DNA of 64,000 bases from contig NZ_CP011930.1 of the NCBI RefSeq assembly GCF_001040945.1, forward strand, positions 4,893,021 through 4,957,020, given 5' to 3'. Every line of letters starts with the position of its first letter. The first letter of the stretch is position 1. Of the stretch, positions 1-8,120 are shown piece after piece. A program made the position numbers and the translations under genes. The notes beneath the pieces were generated by a model. The model had not been told where the DNA came from and did no database searches. It saw only the letters and a list, made by a program, of their open reading frames with translations. The stretch comes from Herbaspirillum seropedicae (GTDB lineage Bacteria > Pseudomonadota > Gammaproteobacteria > Burkholderiales > Burkholderiaceae_D).

Positions 1-544
1 CGAAGCGGGAATCGGGCGTGACCAGGGTTTCCTCGAAGGCCGCAATGGCCTGCGTCACTTCTTCCATGCCCAGCTTTTGGTTGCCAAAGGCTTGCTTGAA
101 CGCCGCGACGTAGCCCGGAATGGACTGCAATACCTCCACCGCCAGCGCATGCGAAAACGCCATCTCCTTGGGATTGGCGACCGGACCACCGGCCTGGGCC
201 TTCAGATCAGCAGCGCGGCCATCCCAGAACTGGGCGGCATTGAATTTTGCATTGAGCACCGTGGGCGAATTGATCGGCCCCTGCTGCCAGTTGTGGCCGA
301 TGGAGCTCCTCAGGTTGTCCGTTCCCCCCATGGAAAGGTTATGGCAGGAATTGCAGGAGATGAAACCGGATTTGGACAGGCGCGGATCGAAAAACAGCTG
401 CTTACCCAATTCCACCATGGCGGGATTACGGACCTGGGCCGGTTGGATAGGGGTAATCGGCTCGGGGCCAGCGGCACTGGCGGGCGAGGTGAACTGAGCG
501 CTGGCGGCGAACAACAGAATGCTGAGGATGGGCTTGCATGACAT
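1..544 (-). CDS. Cytochrome c peroxidase (di-haem, MauG/CcpA type), N-terminal part
   Basis: This is the first 181 codons of a periplasmic di-haem peroxidase; the gene runs off the left edge of the window. Residues 1-25 form a signal peptide ending in an ASA-type cleavage site. A c-type haem motif CNSCH lies at about residues 64-68, followed by the GGTDN stretch usual after the first haem of bacterial cytochrome c peroxidases. The family reduces hydrogen peroxide in the periplasm with electrons from small cytochromes. The second haem motif and the peroxidatic centre would lie beyond the window. The ATG at 544 is preceded by AGGAG at a normal distance. A perfect 28-bp palindrome sits just upstream of the start. 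The MauG-like versus CcpA-like subtype cannot be settled from this fragment. Confidence 0.85.
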   Translation of the reverse strand, partial: MSCKPILSILLFAASAQFTSPASAAGPEPITPIQPAQVRNPAMVELGKQLFFDPRLSKSGFISCNSCHNLSMGGTDNLRSSIGHNWQQGPINSPTVLNAKFNAAQFWDGRAADLKAQAGGPVANPKEMAFSHALAVEVLQSIPGYVAAFKQAFGNQKLGMEEVTQAIAAFEETLVTPDSRF

Positions 545-560
545 GGCGGGCTCCTGGGTG

Positions 561-588
561 GCGGACAATGAAGCGTTTCATTGTCCGC
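561..588 (-). promoter_or_regulatory. Perfect 12-bp-arm palindrome in the 5' region of the peroxidase gene
   Basis: Arms GCGGACAATGAA and TTCATTGTCCGC flank a 4-base loop, ending 17 bases before the peroxidase start codon and just ahead of its ribosome binding site. There is no T-run on either side, so a simple intrinsic terminator for phhA is unlikely. It could be an operator or a 5' leader hairpin. The function is inferred. Confidence 0.5.
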
Positions 589-694
589 AGGCCCATAGGC
601 AGCCTTCTTGACTTGCGTCACCCCTGTCGTTGGAAGTCAGCAAACTGATTGCCGATCTAGAGATTATTCGATGCAGCCGCCAGGTGGTGCGGGT

Positions 695-1582
695 TCAGAC
701 CAGGTGGTTGGCTGCGAGATTCGTTTCGCCCGCCAGCAGGGCGTTGGCGGGCAAGGGCTCCTGCTGTTTCAGGCGTTCATAGAAGGGGGTGAAGTCGGGC
801 GCCGTATCGTTGAATAGTTGCTCGAAGTCGCGGATGACGAAATAGGTCTCCTGGTAGGTATCGATCTTGTAGAGCGTGCGCATGATGCGCTCGACCTGGA
901 ACGGCACGCGGCGCGGCTTGTCGCTGGAGAGGCAATACTCCACTTCGCCGCCGGAGGACAGGATGCCCGCGCCATAGATGCGCAGGCCAGCCTCGCTCTG
1001 GATCAGGCCAAACTCGATGGTGTACCAGTACAAGCGCGCCAGGTAGGCCAGGCCGTCGAGCTTGAGGGCCTTCAGGCCGCCCTTGCCGTATTCCTGCAGG
1101 TGATTGGCGAAGACCGGATTGAACAAGAGCGGTACGTGGCCGAAGAAGTCGTGGAACAGGTCGGGCTCGACGATGTAGTCGAACTCATGCTCCTCGCGCA
1201 GCCATACGGTGACCGGGAAACGGCGGTTGGCCAGGTGTTCGAAGAAGGTCTGGTCCGGCACCAGACCCGGCACGGCGACCAGCTGCCAGCCGGTGGCCTT
1301 GTAGAGGGCGTCGGTGGTGCGGTCGAAGCGCGGGATGCCTTGCGAGACGTCGAGGGCCTTCAGGCTCTCGATGAAGACATCGCAGGCGCGCCCCGGAATC
1401 AGCCTGGCCTGGCGCTCGTACAGACGCCGCCACAGCGCGTGCTGGGCCGGCGTGTAGCCTTCCCAGTTCTGGGCCACGACGTAGTTGGCGTCGGCCTGGC
1501 TGTAGTCGCCGCGCAAGGCTCCGCTATCGGACTTGGTGGCGACGGTGGCGAAGAAATCATCGGTGTTGGGATTGGTGCTCAT
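695..1582 (-). CDS. phhA: Phenylalanine-4-hydroxylase
   Basis: This 295-residue monomeric bacterial phenylalanine hydroxylase converts phenylalanine to tyrosine using tetrahydropterin, O2 and non-haem iron in the cytosol. The iron-binding facial triad is visible: His144 and His149 in the HDFFGH motif, and Glu190 in the YWYTIEFG segment. Length is normal for bacterial PhhA, which lacks the regulatory ACT domain of animal enzymes. The ATG at 1582 has an upstream region containing a perfect 17-bp palindrome. No pterin-4a-carbinolamine dehydratase (phhB) or PhhR regulator lies next to it in this window, so the recycling enzyme must be encoded elsewhere. Confidence 0.95.
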   Translation of the reverse strand: MSTNPNTDDFFATVATKSDSGALRGDYSQADANYVVAQNWEGYTPAQHALWRRLYERQARLIPGRACDVFIESLKALDVSQGIPRFDRTTDALYKATGWQLVAVPGLVPDQTFFEHLANRRFPVTVWLREEHEFDYIVEPDLFHDFFGHVPLLFNPVFANHLQEYGKGGLKALKLDGLAYLARLYWYTIEFGLIQSEAGLRIYGAGILSSGGEVEYCLSSDKPRRVPFQVERIMRTLYKIDTYQETYFVIRDFEQLFNDTAPDFTPFYERLKQQEPLPANALLAGETNLAANHLV

Positions 1583-1604
1583 GGCATACCCGTTATCAAA
1601 GTGA

Positions 1605-1621
1605 GGCGCATATTATGCGCC
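1605..1621 (-). promoter_or_regulatory. Palindrome upstream of phhA
   Basis: The sequence GGCGCATA-T-TATGCGCC is a perfect inverted repeat 23-39 bases upstream of the phhA start codon, in the gap between phhA and the GNAT gene. Its position fits an operator or a promoter-overlapping site. It has no T-tract and is therefore not a convincing terminator. The binding protein is unknown. Confidence 0.35.
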
Positions 1622-1662
1622 CCCTCGCCCGGATGGTCATGTGCGCTTGCGCAAGAAGCGCG

Positions 1663-2388
1663 TCAGGCGGCCGGAGGCGGTGCGCCGTCGTCCTTCTTTC
1701 TGGCGCCGATGCCGGTCACGCGTGCGCCCCATTTGAGCAAGGCCTTGAAGTTGGCCTTGACGATGTAGTCCAGCATGGCGACCTGCTCTTCCAGGGCTTC
1801 CTGAAAGACCGTGGCCGAATTGGCGGGCTTGATCTTGAGGTAGGCGTCGGCCTCGCCATAGTCGCGGTGGATTTCCATGCCCGCCTTCTTGGCGATGTGC
1901 ATCATCACCTTGTTGGACGAGAGGCAGTGCATGTACAGCGTATCGACGTCGGCATTGCGACAGTGCATCGCGGCGCGCATGAACAGGCGCGTGCCTACAC
2001 CCAGTCCGCGCGCCGCCGCCGAGACCGACACGCCGAACTCGGCCACCACCGGCTTGATGGTCGCACCGCTGATGCGCGTGGCTTCCTTGGGCGCAAAGGC
2101 CAGATGTCCCACGCCCAAGAGGCGCAGGCGACGGTCGTAGACGCCAAAGACGGTATCGCGCTCGAAATTGATGCCCTCGACGTAGCGCGTGACCATGTCG
2201 TCGGAGAGCTTGGAACCGAAGCGCAGCAGACGATCCTTTTCTTCCAGCGCCAGGAAGTGGCGCAGCAGGTGGCGGCGCGAGCGTGGCGACAATTCCTTGA
2301 CGAACACGTGCGGCTTTTCCTGTCGCTCGTCCTGCTCCGTTTTGCTGCCGCGCAGGCGTTTGAGCAGCCGGGCCAGAGGATTACTCAT
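1663..2388 (-). CDS. GNAT-family N-acetyltransferase
   Basis: This protein of about 241 residues has a GNAT core. The acetyl-CoA binding motif A is visible as an R-G-L-G-V-G-T loop around residues 130-140, after beta strands with VAEFGVSV. The substrate is not recognisable. An in-frame start at 2418 exists, but the ATG at 2388 is preceded by AAGGAG at ideal spacing and was chosen. The gene follows cca by 13 bases and is the last member of the slt-NDUFA9-gst-cca operon. A basic N-terminus and a C-terminal helical extension of about 50 residues lie outside the GNAT fold. Confidence 0.8.
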   Translation of the reverse strand: MSNPLARLLKRLRGSKTEQDERQEKPHVFVKELSPRSRRHLLRHFLALEEKDRLLRFGSKLSDDMVTRYVEGINFERDTVFGVYDRRLRLLGVGHLAFAPKEATRISGATIKPVVAEFGVSVSAAARGLGVGTRLFMRAAMHCRNADVDTLYMHCLSSNKVMMHIAKKAGMEIHRDYGEADAYLKIKPANSATVFQEALEEQVAMLDYIVKANFKALLKWGARVTGIGARKKDDGAPPPAA

Positions 2389-2401
2389 CGTCGCTCCTTG
2401 C

Positions 2402-3634
2402 TCATGGCTGCTGCGCACCGTGCTGGGCGACGAAGGCCGCTACCTGCTCGGTACGTGCCGCCTGGATGGCCTCGGGAATGCGTTGCGGCTGCGACTGCGC
2501 CTGGGCGATCGCGCCAGCATCGATCTGCTGCGCCGCCTGCAGCGCGCCTTCGAGGTAGGCGGCCTGCGGGAAGGGCTGCTGCTCAAGGCCAGTGCGACCG
2601 CGATGATCGCATTCGGCCGCGCGCAGCATGTCGATGAAGCGCTGCGGCTTGCGGAAGGCGTCGCAGCGCGAGAAGAACTTGACCAGCGTATCCGGGCGCA
2701 TCTCGAAGGCGCGGCCGACGTTGCCGTGCTCGCGGGCGGTCATCAGGGCGAGATCGCGGCATTCGCCGGGCACCTTCAGGCGCGCGCAGACCTGTTCGGC
2801 CAGGCGCTCGCTGCGCGCTTCGTGGCCATGGTGACGCGGCCACATCTCGGGTGGCGTGGTCCCCTTGCCCAGATCATGCATCAAGGCGGCAAAACGGATC
2901 GGCAAGGTAAAGCCCTGCGCCGCCGCCCAGTCCACCACCAGCATCACGTGAACGCCGGTATCGATTTCCGGATGCCACTTCTCCGGCTGCGGTACGCCCC
3001 ACAGCGCATCCAGCTCAGGCAGGATGCGCTGCAGTGCGCCGCAGGCGCGCAAGACCTCGAACATGCGCGAAGGCTTCTGCTCCATCAGACCGCGCGAGAG
3101 CTCTTGCCAGACGCGCTCCGGCACCAAGGCATCGACCTCGCCTTGCTCGACCATGCGCTGCATGAGCGCATTGGTCTCGGGGGCCACCGTGAAATCGGCG
3201 AAGCGCGCCGCAAAGCGGGCCACGCGCAGGATGCGCACCGGGTCCTCGATGAAGGCGTCGGAGACATGGCGGAACACGCGCGCGGCGATATCGGCGCGTC
3301 CGTGATAGGGATCGACCAGCGTGCCATCTTCATCCTGCGCAATGGCGTTGATGGTCAAGTCGCGGCGCGCGAGGTCGTCTTCCAGGGTCACATCGGGGGC
3401 CGCATGGAAGGCGAAGCCCTTGTAGCCCGGCGCGGTCTTGCGCTCGGTACGGGCCAGGGCATATTCCTCCTGGGTGTGCGGATGGAGGAACACCGGAAAA
3501 TCCTTGCCCACCGGGCGGAAACCCAGCGCCAGCAATTGCTCCGGCGTCGCGCCCACCACCACGTGGTCGCGGTCCTTCACCGGCAGGCCCAGCAAGCCGT
3601 CGCGCACTGCGCCGCCGACGGTGTAGGTCTTCAT
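2402..3634 (-). CDS. cca: Multifunctional CCA-adding tRNA nucleotidyltransferase
   Basis: This 410-residue class II CCA enzyme adds or repairs the 3' CCA of tRNAs using CTP and ATP without a template. The N-terminal nucleotidyltransferase signature GGAVRD is followed by a catalytic D-x-D (DRD). The RRDLTINA segment and the EDPVRILR motif that selects nucleotides are also present. Around residues 225-250 an HD-type metal phosphohydrolase motif (MHDLGK, later HHGHE) appears, as in the multifunctional E. coli type that also carries phosphodiesterase and phosphatase activity. The ATG at 3634 matches the conserved N-terminus; a longer frame upstream overlaps gst and is not needed. Spacing to gst is 10 bases, so the two are translationally linked. 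Confidence 0.95.
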   Translation of the reverse strand: MKTYTVGGAVRDGLLGLPVKDRDHVVVGATPEQLLALGFRPVGKDFPVFLHPHTQEEYALARTERKTAPGYKGFAFHAAPDVTLEDDLARRDLTINAIAQDEDGTLVDPYHGRADIAARVFRHVSDAFIEDPVRILRVARFAARFADFTVAPETNALMQRMVEQGEVDALVPERVWQELSRGLMEQKPSRMFEVLRACGALQRILPELDALWGVPQPEKWHPEIDTGVHVMLVVDWAAAQGFTLPIRFAALMHDLGKGTTPPEMWPRHHGHEARSERLAEQVCARLKVPGECRDLALMTAREHGNVGRAFEMRPDTLVKFFSRCDAFRKPQRFIDMLRAAECDHRGRTGLEQQPFPQAAYLEGALQAAQQIDAGAIAQAQSQPQRIPEAIQAARTEQVAAFVAQHGAQQP

Positions 3635-3644
3635 CGGCGGCGCC

Positions 3645-4346
3645 TCACTTGTGGTCCGGAAGGATTTCCTTCTCGGCCAGCGCTTCGGCGATCCAGCGCG
3701 CCACGGCCGGGTGTTCGCGCACGCGGTCGGCATAGGCCTGCAGCGCCGGGGCCAGCGGCACCTGATAGCTGATGAAGCGCATCACCACCGGGGCGTAGAA
3801 GGCGTCGGCGATGGAGAAATCACCGAAGAGGAAATCATGGTGGCCGAATTGCGAGAGGCACTCTTCCCAGATCTCGCAGACGCGGGCGATATCGGCCTGC
3901 GCCTCGGCCGTACGGCCCTGGCCCGGGTAGCGCCCGCGGATGTCCATGCTCATGGCGCTGCGCAGGCCGGTGAAGCCGGAATGCATCTCGGCGCAGATGC
4001 TGCGCGCAATGGCGCGCGCATCGGTGCGCGCCGGCCACAGGTGGCGGTCAGGGAATTGCTCGGCCAGGTATTCACAGATGGACAGCGAATCCCAGATGGC
4101 GATGTCGCCATCGAGCAGCACCGGCACCCGGCCCGAGCCGGTGTAGCGGGCGATCTCGGCGGCGGTGTCGGCCTGGTCCAGCAACAGTCGCACTTCCTTG
4201 AAGGGAATGTCGAAGGCCACCATGGCGACCCATGGGCGCATGGACCAGGACGAGTAGTTCTTGTTGGCGATCACCAGCGTGGGCAGATGGCGGCCGGCTT
4301 TTTGCAGCGTTTCGGACAATACCGGATCAAGTTCAGTATCTTGCAT
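3645..4346 (-). CDS. Glutathione S-transferase family protein
   Basis: This 233-residue cytosolic protein has the thioredoxin-like N-terminal GST domain (NKNYSSWSMRPW, with the probable catalytic Ser or Tyr in that loop) and the GRVPVLLDGD and WDSLSICEYL elements that bind glutathione. An alpha-helical C-terminal domain follows, with the N-capping FSIADAFYAPV motif. The substrate is unknown. The N-terminus carries about 20 residues before the first beta strand. It sits in the slt-to-GNAT operon, 49 bases after the NAD-binding gene and 10 bases before cca. Confidence 0.88.
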   Translation of the reverse strand: MQDTELDPVLSETLQKAGRHLPTLVIANKNYSSWSMRPWVAMVAFDIPFKEVRLLLDQADTAAEIARYTGSGRVPVLLDGDIAIWDSLSICEYLAEQFPDRHLWPARTDARAIARSICAEMHSGFTGLRSAMSMDIRGRYPGQGRTAEAQADIARVCEIWEECLSQFGHHDFLFGDFSIADAFYAPVVMRFISYQVPLAPALQAYADRVREHPAVARWIAEALAEKEILPDHK

Positions 4347-4394
4347 GTGGGCTCGTTTCTTGAGGATCGGAAGGCGCGGCGAGGGAGATAGCCG

Positions 4395-5363
4395 TCAGCG
4401 CCGCGCGGTGCTGCGGAAGAGATCAAACTGCTGTTGCGGACTGCGCGGGCAGAGGTAGCCAGGCACCACCTCTTCCACCGACTTGGGCGTGAGCCGCAGT
4501 TCGGCGGCCAGGGGGGCGTGCAGCACATTGTCCACCTGCATGGAAGCGACGTTGTCGCGGCTCATCAGCTTGCCCGGCAGGTGTTCCAGGGCGAAGGCCT
4601 GCAGCCAGCCCAGCGCATCAGGCAGGCCGACGATGGGACGCGGATGGCCGCTGTACCAGCCGGACAGGCGCACCAGTTCGCGCAGCGTATATTGCTTGGG
4701 CCCGCCCAGTTCGAAGACCTTGCCGCCCAGGCGCGGCAGCGCCAGGGCATTGACGAAGGCCTGCGCCACATCGCCCACGTAGACCGGCTGGAAGCGCGCA
4801 TCGGGGCTGCCCAGCGGGATCACCGGGAACATGCGGTTCAGGCCGGCGAACATGTTGAGGAAATTGTCGCCCTCGCCGAACACCACCGAGGGCCGGAAGA
4901 TGGCCACGTCCAGCGATGGCGCCGACAAGGCTTCCTGCTCACCGGCCGCCTTGGAGCGCAGGTACATCGACGGTCCCTTGGCATCGGCGCACAGCGCGCT
5001 CATGTGCAGGTAACGCTTCACCCCCTGCTGCACGCAGGCGGCGACGATGCGGCGCGGCAGCAGCACATGCTGGCGCTCGAAATCCGGACCATAGGCTGCG
5101 CCGCCGCGTGCCGGGCGCGACTGCAGGATGCCGACCAGGTTGATGACCACGTCGGCTTCGGCGACCAGACGCGCCAGGGCCGCATCATCGTGGATATTGG
5201 CCTGCACCACCGTGACCACGGGCGATACCAGCAAGTGCTTGGCGCGCTCGTAGCGGCGCGTGGGGACCATCACACGGTAATCGGTGCTGCTGCCCAGCAG
5301 CTCCACCAGGCGCGTGCCGATGAAGCCGGAACCACCGATGACGAGGATCTTCTTGAATGCCAT
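4395..5363 (-). CDS. NAD(P)-binding SDR protein, complex I NDUFA9-like
   Basis: This 322-residue atypical extended short-chain dehydrogenase starts with a Rossmann motif (GGSGFIGTRL, residues 10-19). It has the ANIHDD and VINLVGIL segments of the NDUFA9/YbjT-like group. The canonical YxxxK active site appears as a Y-L-R-S-K segment after HMSALCAD. Related bacterial proteins are annotated as complex I NDUFA9-subunit-like, but a role in complex I is not established here; a nucleotide-sensing or quinone-related reductase is equally possible. The gene sits 62 bases downstream of slt and 48 upstream of gst in one operon. Confidence 0.82.
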   Translation of the reverse strand: MAFKKILVIGGSGFIGTRLVELLGSSTDYRVMVPTRRYERAKHLLVSPVVTVVQANIHDDAALARLVAEADVVINLVGILQSRPARGGAAYGPDFERQHVLLPRRIVAACVQQGVKRYLHMSALCADAKGPSMYLRSKAAGEQEALSAPSLDVAIFRPSVVFGEGDNFLNMFAGLNRMFPVIPLGSPDARFQPVYVGDVAQAFVNALALPRLGGKVFELGGPKQYTLRELVRLSGWYSGHPRPIVGLPDALGWLQAFALEHLPGKLMSRDNVASMQVDNVLHAPLAAELRLTPKSVEEVVPGYLCPRSPQQQFDLFRSTARR

Positions 5364-5425
5364 TTGTCACTCTCCGATTTCCGCCTGGTCGCCATGCGAG
5401 AGGCGCGGCCAGGCGGGCATGGGAA

Positions 5426-7426
5426 TCAGGGCAGGTCGGTGGCGACGTTGGAATTGGGCGCCACGGTCCCCATGCGTTGCTTCAGCGATTGCGGACGGTT
5501 CTCGAACATGGCCGCATAGTAAGTCGCATTGGACATCACGTTCTTGACATAGCCCCGGGTTTCATTGAAAGGAATGATCTCCGCAAAGATCGCTCCTTCC
5601 ACCGTCCTGGGCAGGGTTGCACGCCAGGTGCGCGGACGGCCGGGGCCGGCATTGTAGCCGGCGGTGGCCAGGGTCTCCGAACCTTCCAGGTTGTTCAGCA
5701 CCATGTCGAGATAGCTGGTGCCCAGCAGCAGGTTGGTGTTGATGTCGTTGACCTGGTCGGCGGTGAATTCGCTCATGCCGATCTTGCGGGCGACGAACTT
5801 GGCGGTGGCCGGCATCAACTGCATCAGCCCGGACGCGCCCACATGCGAGCGGGCCGACTTGATGAAGCGCGATTCCTGGCGGATCAGGCCATAGACCCAG
5901 GCGTTCTCCATGCCCAGCGGCTTGGTGGCGGCGTTCATCTCCGGCAGGTGCGGCGCGGGGAAGCGCTGGGTGAAATCGAACTCGCTCTTGGTGCGGTCGG
6001 AGGTGTTGACCATGCGGTCCAGCACATCATTCTGGCGGGCGTATTCGGCCGCGGCCAGCAGCTGACGGTCGGTCATGTTGCGCAGTTCCCAGTTCCATTC
6101 GCGGATGGCTTCGAAGCGCAGGTTCAATTGGTAGAACTTGAGCGAACGCTTGAAGCCGGCATTCTGCGAATACAGGGCCACTTCGCCCGCACCGGGCGGG
6201 GTCGGGCCGGGTGGAATGGTGATCTTCTGGCCCAGCTCTTCCAGCGCCAGCTGGCCATAGAAGCTGAAGTTGGGCGCGATGGATTCGAACAGGCGACGGG
6301 CGGCGTCATGCTGGCCGTCTTCCTTGAGTGCGCGGCCCAGCCAGTAGACCCAGGCGGTATCGCTGCGCAGCGGCGCGGGCATGGCTTCGATGGTCCTGCG
6401 CACGGTCTTCCAGTCGCCATCACGCAGGGCCATGCGGACCTTCCACTGCATGGCGTCTTGCGTGAGCGGCGTATCCTTGGCGCGGCGCCAGTAATCCGAG
6501 GCTTCCGGCGCCAGCTTGTAGGAAGCCGCCAGGGCGATCTGCGCCCAGGCCTGGGCGGCTTCCTGCGAGGTGAGGTTGCGCCCGGCGTCGTTGAGATAGG
6601 TGGCGGCCTGGGCCGGATTGCTCTTGGCGATGCGGCCCAGCGCGATGATGTAGAGCTGGTGGTTGGCCACGCCCTTGCCTGGCCCCTTGGCCAGCATCAG
6701 CGCCGGACGGTCCATCACCTGGGTCACGCTGACATCGCCGCTATCGACCAGCACGGCGGCGCGACGGGCTACGGTGGCGTTGCCGTTCTCGGCGGCCTGG
6801 CGGATCTGGAACCACACATCGGCCTGGCTGAACTGCCCGTTCTGCGCCAGGGTGGCGATGAGGTCGCTGCAGCCCTGGCCGTAATCCTTGGGATTGGTGA
6901 GCAGGGCGCGCGCTTCCTCGGCCACGTTCTCGCCCTTGAGGGCGCGCGAATTCAGCGCGAAGCACTTGACCTGGGTATCGTCGTTGAGCACGAACTTGGG
7001 ATATTGCTCATCGAAGACGGCCCAGTTACCGGTCTTGCCCAAGGCCAGCAGCCAGTCATTGCGCAGGCGATCGACGATGGCCTGGCCGTCCCAGCGGGCC
7101 AGGAAATCACGGATCTCCTGCTCGCTGGCGCTGTAGTCGCGCACGCGCGGCTTGAGGCGGTAGTAATCGACATAGGACGCCAGTTCATAGCCCGACAGGC
7201 GCGACGCCAGGTCTTGCGCCAGCGCTGCATTGTCGGTGGCGGCGGCCTGGCGCAAGGCCAGGAAGATGTCGTCGGGTGCGGCGTCCGCAGCCAGACGCTT
7301 CTGCGCCTGGGCAGCGGGTGCGAGGGCGAACGCGGCCACGCCTGCCAGGGCCAGGGGGAGCGCCATGGAGGCGACCAGCGCGCGCAGGCGCTGCTTGAAC
7401 GGATGATTCTTCGGACGCATACTCAT
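5426..7426 (-). CDS. slt: Soluble lytic murein transglycosylase
   Basis: This is a periplasmic enzyme of about 666 residues that cleaves the MurNAc-GlcNAc bond of peptidoglycan with formation of 1,6-anhydromuramic acid. It has a signal peptide (basic start, hydrophobic stretch, AQA cleavage site near residue 41) and a long superhelical U/L-domain of helical repeats through about residue 490. The C-terminal SLT domain carries the catalytic glutamate in LIRQES (about E518), followed by GASGLMQLMPATA and AGYNAGPGR. The ATG at 7426 was chosen because it gives a proper signal peptide. It is the first gene of a five-gene operon and starts only 34 bases from the divergent cyclo-ligase gene. Confidence 0.93.
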   Translation of the reverse strand: MSMRPKNHPFKQRLRALVASMALPLALAGVAAFALAPAAQAQKRLAADAAPDDIFLALRQAAATDNAALAQDLASRLSGYELASYVDYYRLKPRVRDYSASEQEIRDFLARWDGQAIVDRLRNDWLLALGKTGNWAVFDEQYPKFVLNDDTQVKCFALNSRALKGENVAEEARALLTNPKDYGQGCSDLIATLAQNGQFSQADVWFQIRQAAENGNATVARRAAVLVDSGDVSVTQVMDRPALMLAKGPGKGVANHQLYIIALGRIAKSNPAQAATYLNDAGRNLTSQEAAQAWAQIALAASYKLAPEASDYWRRAKDTPLTQDAMQWKVRMALRDGDWKTVRRTIEAMPAPLRSDTAWVYWLGRALKEDGQHDAARRLFESIAPNFSFYGQLALEELGQKITIPPGPTPPGAGEVALYSQNAGFKRSLKFYQLNLRFEAIREWNWELRNMTDRQLLAAAEYARQNDVLDRMVNTSDRTKSEFDFTQRFPAPHLPEMNAATKPLGMENAWVYGLIRQESRFIKSARSHVGASGLMQLMPATAKFVARKIGMSEFTADQVNDINTNLLLGTSYLDMVLNNLEGSETLATAGYNAGPGRPRTWRATLPRTVEGAIFAEIIPFNETRGYVKNVMSNATYYAAMFENRPQSLKQRMGTVAPNSNVATDLP

Positions 7427-7460
7427 GCAAGCTTCTTCATACAGATTGATGAAACAGATA

Positions 7461-8057
7461 ATGAACCCAAGCATAGCACGCGACACCCCTGCCCCGTCGT
7501 CGGAAACAGCCAGTCTTGTGCTGCACAAGCAGCAGTTGCGCACAGCGCTGCTGGCGCGCCGCAAAGCCTTGGACGTCCAGGAGCGCGAGCTTGCCGATGC
7601 CCGCATCGGCCAACGCGTGCTGGAGTGGACGATGCGGGCCGGCGTGAGCAGTCTGGCGGTCTATCAGCCGATCCGGGGCGAGCCCGACCTGGCTGCAGCC
7701 TATAACGCACTGGCCGCGCGCGGCGTGCACCTGTGCCTGCCGGTGGTGGTGGAAAAGGACGCGCCGCTGCTGTTTCGCGCCTGGCAGCCGGGCGATGCGC
7801 TGCAAAAGGATGCGCTGGGCACCTTGGCGCCCCTACCCTCGGCGCCGGAGATCCGGCCGCAGGCCCTGCTGATTCCTTGCGTGGGGTTCAATGCCGCCGG
7901 TTTCCGGCTGGGGTATGGCGGCGGCTTCTATGACCGTACCCTGGCGGGCCTACCCCGCCCCCGGGCGGTGGGTGTGTGCTACCGCTTCGGCCTGGCGGCC
8001 TTTGAGGCGCAGGCGCATGACGTGCCGATGGAGGCCATCCTGACCGATGCTGACTGA
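7461..8057 (+). CDS. fau: 5-formyltetrahydrofolate cyclo-ligase
   Basis: This protein of about 198 residues converts 5-formyl-THF to 5,10-methenyl-THF with ATP, salvaging folate. Typical features are the basic N-terminal helix (LRTALLARRKAL), the central CVGFNAAGFRLGYGGGFYDRTL phosphate-binding signature (residues about 137-158) and a final VPME segment. Possible starts are 7425, 7449 and 7461; none has a strong ribosome binding site. The ATG at 7461 avoids overlap with the divergent slt start and is my choice, but the exact N-terminus is uncertain. E. coli calls the homologue ygfA; there it lies downstream of ssrS RNA, and I do not see 6S RNA here. Confidence 0.9.
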   Translation: MNPSIARDTPAPSSETASLVLHKQQLRTALLARRKALDVQERELADARIGQRVLEWTMRAGVSSLAVYQPIRGEPDLAAAYNALAARGVHLCLPVVVEKDAPLLFRAWQPGDALQKDALGTLAPLPSAPEIRPQALLIPCVGFNAAGFRLGYGGGFYDRTLAGLPRPRAVGVCYRFGLAAFEAQAHDVPMEAILTDAD

Positions 8058-8062
8058 ACAAT

Positions 8063-8094
8063 AAAAAAAGCCGGACCACGTGTGAGTCCGGCTT
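8063..8094 (-). terminator. Intrinsic terminator after metF
   Basis: On the minus strand a 9-bp stem (AAGCCGGAC / GTCCGGCTT) with a 9-base loop is followed by a run of seven T, 27 bases beyond the metF stop codon. The T-run exists only for minus-strand transcription, so it ends the ahcY-metF operon. Confidence 0.85.
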
Positions 8095-8120
8095 CCTGGA
8101 GGCTTGCCTGCCCTGTCTCT

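Noticed and set aside
5357..7705. A 782-residue open frame on the plus strand antisense to slt
   Set aside because: It mirrors the codon structure of slt, has no ribosome site or recognisable domain, and is typical of antisense frames in GC-rich DNA.
7427..8062. 6S RNA (ssrS) beside the cyclo-ligase gene
   Set aside because: In enterobacteria ssrS precedes this gene, but here the gap to slt is only 34 bases and no 6S fold fits.
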